This document shows, piece by piece, positions 4,353-8,987 of a stretch of DNA of 8,987 nt (position 1 is the stretch's first letter; every line of letters starts with the position of its first letter). Location: assembly GCA_009775265.1 (NCBI GenBank), contig VSPG01000055.1:1-8987 (forward strand), written 5' to 3'. Position numbers and translations under genes: made by a program. The notes under the pieces are model-generated. The model searched no databases, was not told the DNA's origin, and was given only the letters and a program-made list of their open reading frames with translations. The DNA comes from Muribaculaceae bacterium (GTDB lineage: Bacteria; Bacteroidota; Bacteroidia; Bacteroidales; Muribaculaceae).

Positions 4353-7133
4353 ATGGATAACGATAAAATAGATATAAGCATGGACGGTTTCGACCCGTCG
4401 GCTATCCCAGGCAGCCGTCGTGTCGCAAACCCTACGCCGCAGCCGGCTCGCGGAAAAACTTCCGATGGCGGTCAGCGCCCTCAGCAACCCCGCCGCAAGG
4501 CTGCCGTTCCTCCTGCAGGGCGTGCAGCCGGCAAGGATAAACGTCGTCGTGCCGACGGGCGTCCGGGGTGGGTGCGCTTTCTTGCCGACCGCCGCACGCA
4601 TCGTGCCGCAGGTGTGGTGCTTGTTGTTCTGGCTGCGGTTGTGCTCATAGTCACTCTGTCCCATCTTCGGAACGGCGCAGTCGATCAAAGTGCTGTCGAG
4701 AATGCAAGTGTGGCGCAGATGGCCGAAGCCGGCATCAAAGTGGAGAATGCCGGAGGACATTTCGGTGCGAAACTCAGCCAATGGCTTTTTGCCGACGGTC
4801 TCGGCCTCGGTGCTTTCATAGTGGTTGTGTGGCTCGCCATGGTAGGCGTGGGTCTGCTTAAGCTTATAAAACTGCGTTTTTGGTCATTGACTGCGAAATG
4901 CCTGTTTTCGGCCATTACCGTGAGTGTGGTGGCCGGGTTGCTGTTCTACAATTCCGAGAGCTATATCCATTGGGGCGGCTCCCACGGCCACTATGTCAAC
5001 GCATGGCTTATGAGCATGGGCAATGCGTTGTTGGCGGTTGCTGTGTCGGTGTGTCTGTTGGGAGTGCTTGCTTGTATATATCTTAACGAATTGTCGGCCG
5101 CATACCGGCGTGTGTCGGGGACTGTGGCACGCAAACGTGAGGAATGGAGAGCGGCACGGCAGCGTGAACGCGAGCGCCGCGCGCTTATGTCCGAACCCGA
5201 ACCGGAGCAGGAAGCCGACTACGATGAGCCGGATGGTGTTTCTCTTCCGGAAATGGAAGATGAGCCGGGTGAGCGCTCTGCCGAACCTGTTCGCCGCGTC
5301 GTGACCTCGGGATTTGACATTGACGACGAGATAGAAGGCGAGGGAGAATACGCGTTGCGCACCCGTCCGGCCGAGGATGAACCGGTCGGGGAGACGCCCG
5401 ACTACAGACAGGAGCATGTGGCAGACGAACCACACATCGCAGGATGCGATTTGCCGTCGGATGACGAAACCGATGCTCCGGATGGTGCCACGGTCGGCGG
5501 TACGGAGTTTGTGGTGCGTGCCACCGGTTCCGATGAGGAATCGGGATTCAGCATTGATGATGACGATGTGTCGGACGATGAAACAGTATCGGCGCAGGCG
5601 GAAACTGTGGATGACGATTCCCATGCCGGCGAATTGTACGACCCGCGTGCGGAGCTGTCGCGCTACCGCTTTCCGGAAGTAGATCTTCTTATTGCCCGCG
5701 ACGGAGCTCCGGTTGTCGACATGGAGGAGCAGCGTGCCAATAAGGACCTTATAGTCAAAACCCTTCTTGACTATAAAATACCTACGGAGCGCATCGAAGC
5801 CACAGTTGGGCCTACAGTGACGCTTTATGAAGTGAAACCGGCAGAGGGTGTGCGCATAGCGCAGATAAAGCGCCTCGAAGACGATATTGCGCTGAGCCTT
5901 TCTGCGTTGGGTATAAGAATTATAGCTCCGATTCCGGGCAAGGACGTGGTGGGCATAGAAGTGCCCAACCGCGATCCGCAGATTGTGTCTATCCGCAATG
6001 TTTTCGCGTCGCGTAAATTCCGCGAATGCAACATGCGCCTGCCTATGGCCATGGGGGCTACCATCAGCAACGATATTTTCATTGCCGACCTTGCCAAAAT
6101 GCCGCATCTGCTTGTTGCGGGTGCCACAGGACAGGGTAAGTCTGTAGGTTTGAACTGCATCCTTGCTTCGTTGCTTTACAAGAAGCATCCGGGCGAGCTC
6201 AAGTTTGTACTCATCGACCCGAAGATGGTGGAATTCAGCCTGTATAGCAAACTTGAGCGACACTATATAGCCAAACTTCCCGATGAGGAGGAGGCTATCG
6301 TCACCGACCCGTTGAAAGCCGCCGCGACGCTTCATTCGCTGTGTATCGAGATGGACAACAGATACCAGCTTCTGCGAGAGGCTCAGGTGCGCAATATAGA
6401 GGAATACAACGACAAGTTTGTACAGCGCCGTCTCAACCCCGAGCGTGGTCACCGCTTCATGCCTTATATAGTTATGGTAGTCGACGAGTTCGCCGACCTT
6501 ATCATGCAGGCAGGCAAAGAAGTGTCGCTTAGCATTGCGCGCATCGCACAGAAAGCGCGTGCCGTGGGCATGCATATGATTATAGCCACTCAGCGTCCGT
6601 CGACCGATGTAATCAGCGGTATGATTAAGAATAACTTCCCCGGGCGCATAGCCTTCAAGGTTTCGCAGATGGTGGACAGCCGCACGATTCTCGACAGCCC
6701 CGGAGCCAACCGTCTGATAGGGCGAGGCGATATGCTTTTCAGTCACAACAGCGCCATGACGCGAGTGCAGTGCGCGCTCATAGAAACCTCGGAGGTGGAA
6801 GCCATAGTCGACCATATCAACGACCAGATAGGCTATCCGCATGCCTACCTGCTGCCGGAAATTCCGCAGGAGGCGGCTGGCTCCGTTGAAAGCGGGCTTG
6901 TAGACTTGAGCAAGCGTGATGCAATGTTCGACCAATGTGCCCGCTTCATAGTCACGCAGAGCACGGCATCTACCTCGATGCTCCAGCGTCGTTTCGGAAT
7001 CGGCTACAACAAGGCAGGCAAAATCATGGACCAGATGGAGGCGGCCGGAATAGTCGGCCCGGCATGTGGAGCCAAACCGCGCGCCATACTTGTCGACGGC
7101 ATCACTGTGGAATCCATCATCAACAATGCATAA
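4353..7133 (+). CDS. ftsK: DNA translocase FtsK
   Basis: FtsK is a septum-anchored hexameric motor that pumps chromosomal DNA during division and activates XerCD recombination at dif. The 926-residue protein has a basic, disordered N-terminus (1-80), four membrane segments (about 85-103, 148-170, 181-199, 222-244), an acidic low-complexity linker (about 270-440) with many Asp, Glu and Pro, then the motor. In the motor, GATGQGKS at 590-597 is Walker A and VMVVDEFADL with D711-E712 is Walker B, followed by the ATQRPSTDVI block. The C-terminal gamma domain (about 860-926) keeps QRRFGIGYNKAGKIMDQMEA, the winged helix that reads orienting sequences. All parts are present, so the protein should be functional. 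The start lies 44 nt after rpe and LolA begins 20 nt downstream. Residues near 100-145, between the first two membrane segments, form a sizeable periplasmic loop. Confidence 0.97.
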   Translation: MDNDKIDISMDGFDPSAIPGSRRVANPTPQPARGKTSDGGQRPQQPRRKAAVPPAGRAAGKDKRRRADGRPGWVRFLADRRTHRAAGVVLVVLAAVVLIVTLSHLRNGAVDQSAVENASVAQMAEAGIKVENAGGHFGAKLSQWLFADGLGLGAFIVVVWLAMVGVGLLKLIKLRFWSLTAKCLFSAITVSVVAGLLFYNSESYIHWGGSHGHYVNAWLMSMGNALLAVAVSVCLLGVLACIYLNELSAAYRRVSGTVARKREEWRAARQRERERRALMSEPEPEQEADYDEPDGVSLPEMEDEPGERSAEPVRRVVTSGFDIDDEIEGEGEYALRTRPAEDEPVGETPDYRQEHVADEPHIAGCDLPSDDETDAPDGATVGGTEFVVRATGSDEESGFSIDDDDVSDDETVSAQAETVDDDSHAGELYDPRAELSRYRFPEVDLLIARDGAPVVDMEEQRANKDLIVKTLLDYKIPTERIEATVGPTVTLYEVKPAEGVRIAQIKRLEDDIALSLSALGIRIIAPIPGKDVVGIEVPNRDPQIVSIRNVFASRKFRECNMRLPMAMGATISNDIFIADLAKMPHLLVAGATGQGKSVGLNCILASLLYKKHPGELKFVLIDPKMVEFSLYSKLERHYIAKLPDEEEAIVTDPLKAAATLHSLCIEMDNRYQLLREAQVRNIEEYNDKFVQRRLNPERGHRFMPYIVMVVDEFADLIMQAGKEVSLSIARIAQKARAVGMHMIIATQRPSTDVISGMIKNNFPGRIAFKVSQMVDSRTILDSPGANRLIGRGDMLFSHNSAMTRVQCALIETSEVEAIVDHINDQIGYPHAYLLPEIPQEAAGSVESGLVDLSKRDAMFDQCARFIVTQSTASTSMLQRRFGIGYNKAGKIMDQMEAAGIVGPACGAKPRAILVDGITVESIINNA

Positions 7134-7153
7134 TTGAAATTCGTTATGAGGGT

Positions 7154-7780
7154 ATGGATAAGATAAAACGTTCGCTTCCGCTTTTGTTGCTGCTTATGGT
7201 GTCGTTTGCATCTGTGGCGGCGGAATCTGCTGCCGGATTGTTGGCACGGTGCGCCGAAAAATTAGTGTCGGCTCCATCGGTCAGTGCTGCGTTCAGCATA
7301 CGCGCGTCCGACGGCGAGGACATTGCCGGCAGCATAGTCATGGCACGTGAGCGTTTCCGCATGACATCACCCCGGTTGCATATGTGGTTTGACGGACGCA
7401 CGCAGTGGACTGCTCTTGATGCTTCCAAGGAAGTGAATGTGACAGAGCCGACTGCCGACGAACTGCTTGCATCCAATCCTTTTGCCATAATTACCGGCTA
7501 TGGCAGCAGATACAACTGCCGTCTGCTTCCTTCAACCGAAAAGAACTCCGTACGCCGCGTGGAGCTTACGCCCAAAAAGGCTGGCGCCGATATAAGACGT
7601 GCCGTAATAGCCATTGACACCCATACGCTTTGGCCTGTCAAAGTCACCGTCACTATGGCTTCAGGAGCGACTGTTGACGCCGTGGTGTCTTCCTGCACAG
7701 TAGGAAAGAAATTGTCGGCCTCGGAATTTGTTTTCAACCCGTCGTCCTTGCCGGGCTACGAGGTGGTGGATTTACGATAA
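7154..7780 (+). CDS. LolA-like periplasmic outer-membrane lipoprotein carrier
   Basis: The 208-residue product begins with a Sec signal peptide (MDKIKRSLPLLLLLMVSFASVAA, in part; cleavage near 23) and fits the LolA/LolB-like fold. LolA carries lipoproteins across the periplasm from the LolCDE transporter to the outer membrane. Residues 26-110 follow the expected plan: an amphipathic helix (AAGLLARCAEKLVSAPSV), then strands ending in FRMTSPRLHMWFDGRTQWTA, resembling the LolA 'F-x-x-x-x-P-x-x-x-x-x-D-G-x-x-x-W' pattern. The C-terminal half has strands such as RRAVIAIDTHTLWPVKVTVTM. Similarity is to the divergent Bacteroidetes LolA group rather than to the enterobacterial protein. Position directly after ftsK, as in Escherichia coli, supports the call. 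The ATG at 7154 is preferred because the signal peptide starts there; upstream in-frame codons overlap ftsK. Confidence 0.85.
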   Translation: MDKIKRSLPLLLLLMVSFASVAAESAAGLLARCAEKLVSAPSVSAAFSIRASDGEDIAGSIVMARERFRMTSPRLHMWFDGRTQWTALDASKEVNVTEPTADELLASNPFAIITGYGSRYNCRLLPSTEKNSVRRVELTPKKAGADIRRAVIAIDTHTLWPVKVTVTMASGATVDAVVSSCTVGKKLSASEFVFNPSSLPGYEVVDLR

Positions 7781-7792
7781 TATATAAGCACT

Positions 7793-8731
7793 ATGAGTAC
7801 TCATACAAAATGTCTGATAATCGGCACCGGTCCGGCCGGATACACTGCCGCCATATACGCTTCTCGAGCTTCGCTTAGCCCTGTAGTAATAGAAGGACCG
7901 CAGCCGGGCGGCCAGCTTATCACTACCACTGAAGTGGAGAATTTTCCCGGCTACACCGATGGTGTGCAGGGACCGAAAATGATGGAGGACTTGCGTGCCC
8001 AGGCCGTGCGTTTCGGAGCGGAAGTGCGTCCGGGACTGGTTAGTTCTGTCGATTTTTCGGGCGATGTCAAAAAAGTGACGCTTTCAGGTGGTGAGGAAAT
8101 AACGGCAGACAGCGTAATTGTGTGCACCGGAGCCGCCGCGCGCTATCTTGGTCTTCCTGACGAACGGAAATACATGGGTCTCGGTGTAAGCGCGTGTGCC
8201 ACATGCGACGGCTTTTTCTATCGCGGCCGCACGGTGGCTGTGGTAGGAGGTGGAGACACAGCCTGCGAGGAGGCATTGTACCTTTCAAATCTTGCCAAAA
8301 AGGTGTACCTTATCGTGCGTAAAGATTATCTGAGGGCATCGAAAGTGATGCAGCAGCGTGTCCACGACAATGAGAAGATAGAGGTTCTTTTCAATACGGT
8401 CACCATGGGGCTTTTCGGCGAAGAAGTGCTGGGAGGGGCGCATCTTGCATCACATTCAGGCACGGAAAATGAAAATTTCTACGATATAGCGATAGACGGT
8501 TTTTTCCTTGCCATAGGCCATAAACCAAACACGGAGGTGTTTGTCAATGCGCTCGAACTCGACGAAGCGGGCTATATAAAAGTGGCGTCGCCGACTACTG
8601 CTACCAGTTCGCCCGGTGTATTTGCCGCCGGAGATGTTGCCGATCCCATGTACAAGCAGGCTATATCGGCCGCAGGAATGGGTTGCAGGGCCGCGCTTGA
8701 TGCGGAGCGCTATCTGATGGAACGCTCCTGA
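7793..8731 (+). CDS. trxB: Thioredoxin-disulfide reductase
   Basis: TrxB is a cytoplasmic FAD enzyme that uses NADPH to reduce thioredoxin, feeding ribonucleotide reduction, repair of oxidised proteins and peroxide defence. At 312 residues it has the normal length. The FAD-binding fold is seen as IIGTGPAGYTAAIYASRA (9-26), then GGQL (39-42). The redox-active pair is CATC (C135, C138), and the NADPH fold shows VVGGGDTACEEA (150-161). The 2'-phosphate motif reads VRKDYLR (175-181), so HRRxxxR of Escherichia coli TrxB becomes V-R-K-x-x-x-R; this basic variant still suits NADPH. The C-terminal FAD motif GVFAAGDVADPMYKQ is intact. The gene starts 12 nt after the LolA-like gene and is the last of the run. 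No strong terminator follows; a weak hairpin lies near 8741-8760. Confidence 0.97.
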   Translation: MSTHTKCLIIGTGPAGYTAAIYASRASLSPVVIEGPQPGGQLITTTEVENFPGYTDGVQGPKMMEDLRAQAVRFGAEVRPGLVSSVDFSGDVKKVTLSGGEEITADSVIVCTGAAARYLGLPDERKYMGLGVSACATCDGFFYRGRTVAVVGGGDTACEEALYLSNLAKKVYLIVRKDYLRASKVMQQRVHDNEKIEVLFNTVTMGLFGEEVLGGAHLASHSGTENENFYDIAIDGFFLAIGHKPNTEVFVNALELDEAGYIKVASPTTATSSPGVFAAGDVADPMYKQAISAAGMGCRAALDAERYLMERS

Positions 8732-8780
8732 ATCAATGCCGGTATTCAATAAATATACCAGCAGCCTGCAGCTTGATGAT

Positions 8781-8942
8781 TTAGAGGTTGTTTAATAATG
8801 CTTGTTAATGACAGGGCCGAAATTTTTCAGACGTATTTATTCCTGTGGCGAAGGAGCATAGCGGGCTATGCGACTGAAGCAAAGGGATAAAGACACTCAA
8901 AAATTTCGGAGGGGTTGCCAATTCCATTGTTGACAACCTTAA
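8781..8942. repeat. Palindromic intergenic element (MITE- or REP-like)
   Basis: The element has two nested levels. Outer ends: TTAGAGGTTGT at 8781-8791 pairs with ACAACCT-TAA at 8933-8942, with one gap. Inner hairpin: CCGAAATTTTT (8817-8827) pairs exactly with AAAAATTTCGG (8899-8909), continuing imperfectly inwards to a perfect 7-bp core GCATAGC / GCTATGC (8856-8862, 8865-8871) around a GG loop. A smaller inverted repeat, GGTTG / CAACC, lies at 8913-8938. There is no transposase and no clear target duplication. It resembles dispersed non-autonomous elements, and I believe similar palindromes recur in Bacteroidales genomes, but copy number cannot be seen here. A large RNA hairpin acting as terminator for trxB is another possibility. 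Confidence 0.6.
8817..8909 (+). other. Long imperfect hairpin within the palindromic element
   Basis: Read as RNA, the 93 bases fold into one long stem: 11 exact pairs at the base, a mismatched middle, and the GCATAGC core closed by GG. The two arms are alike but not identical, with several mismatches and about one unpaired base. Transcribed from trxB, this could stabilise or end the mRNA. Confidence 0.55.
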
Positions 8943-8987
8943 CAAAAATTTAAAATTACTTCTGCATGGCGTCTTTTATGTTAACGC

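Larger units (their letters stand above)
8732..8987. other. Downstream intergenic region, no gene
   Basis: No convincing coding sequence is present in the last 256 bases. The region is mostly occupied by the palindromic element at 8781-8942. The final 45 bases are AT-rich; an ATG at 8966 opens a frame that runs off the window, but there is too little to judge it. Just after trxB, GGTAT and ATACC form only a weak 5-bp stem (about 8741-8760) without a T-tract. Confidence 0.6.

Noticed and set aside
4884..6935. A 683-codon open frame on the minus strand opposite ftsK
   Set aside because: It is fully antisense to a clear FtsK motor. Its product is rich in His, Arg and Cys with no domain logic, as expected from the complement of GC-rich third positions.
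1..8987. CRISPR arrays, tRNA or rRNA genes, defence or toxin-antitoxin modules
   Set aside because: I saw no regularly spaced direct repeats, no cloverleaf or rRNA-like sequence, and no proteins resembling defence or toxin-antitoxin families.

Overview
The window looks like ordinary chromosomal DNA from a member of the Bacteroidales, probably a gut lineage such as Muribaculaceae; the family is a guess. Four things point there: AT-rich leaders without Shine-Dalgarno sequences, at least one TAnnTTTG (-7 type) promoter box, a lipoprotein whose mature end starts C-S-D-D like a Bacteroidetes surface export signal, and proteins of Bacteroidota type (FtsK with a long acidic linker, a LolA-like protein, TrxB). 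GC content is moderately high for the order.

Layout. Bases 108-1319 (+) encode a surface-lipoprotein serpin. A perfect 16-bp inverted repeat at 1325-1358 separates it from a convergent gene (1368-2162, -) for an exported protein of unknown family with a beta-rich, barrel-like composition. Bases 2163-2483 hold no intact gene, but include a short open stretch (2287-2391, -) that reads like the charged helix of a lost protein. A small exported protein (2484-2846, -) follows; it ends in a beta-barrel-type C-terminal phenylalanine but is too short to form a barrel. A divergent intergenic region with a TAnnTTTG box leads into a co-directional run on the plus strand: a DedA-family membrane protein (2996-3667), ribulose-phosphate 3-epimerase (3664-4308, overlapping its neighbour by 4 nt), FtsK (4353-7133), a LolA-like periplasmic protein (7154-7780) and thioredoxin reductase (7793-8731). 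Gaps in this run are -4, 44, 20 and 12 nt, so it is plausibly one operon.

The operon joins unrelated housekeeping tasks: membrane homeostasis (DedA), the pentose phosphate pathway (Rpe), chromosome segregation at the septum (FtsK), lipoprotein trafficking (LolA-like) and thiol redox balance (TrxB). The ftsK-lolA adjacency with trxB nearby recalls the Escherichia coli order trxB-lrp-ftsK-lolA.

The last 256 bases hold no gene. They contain a palindromic element of about 160 bp (8781-8942) with an imperfect hairpin about 93 nt long and short outer inverted ends, resembling a MITE- or REP-like repeat. It is the most unusual non-coding structure here. I see no convincing new multi-gene system; the best leads are the palindromic element, the surface serpin and the decayed locus at 2163-2846.
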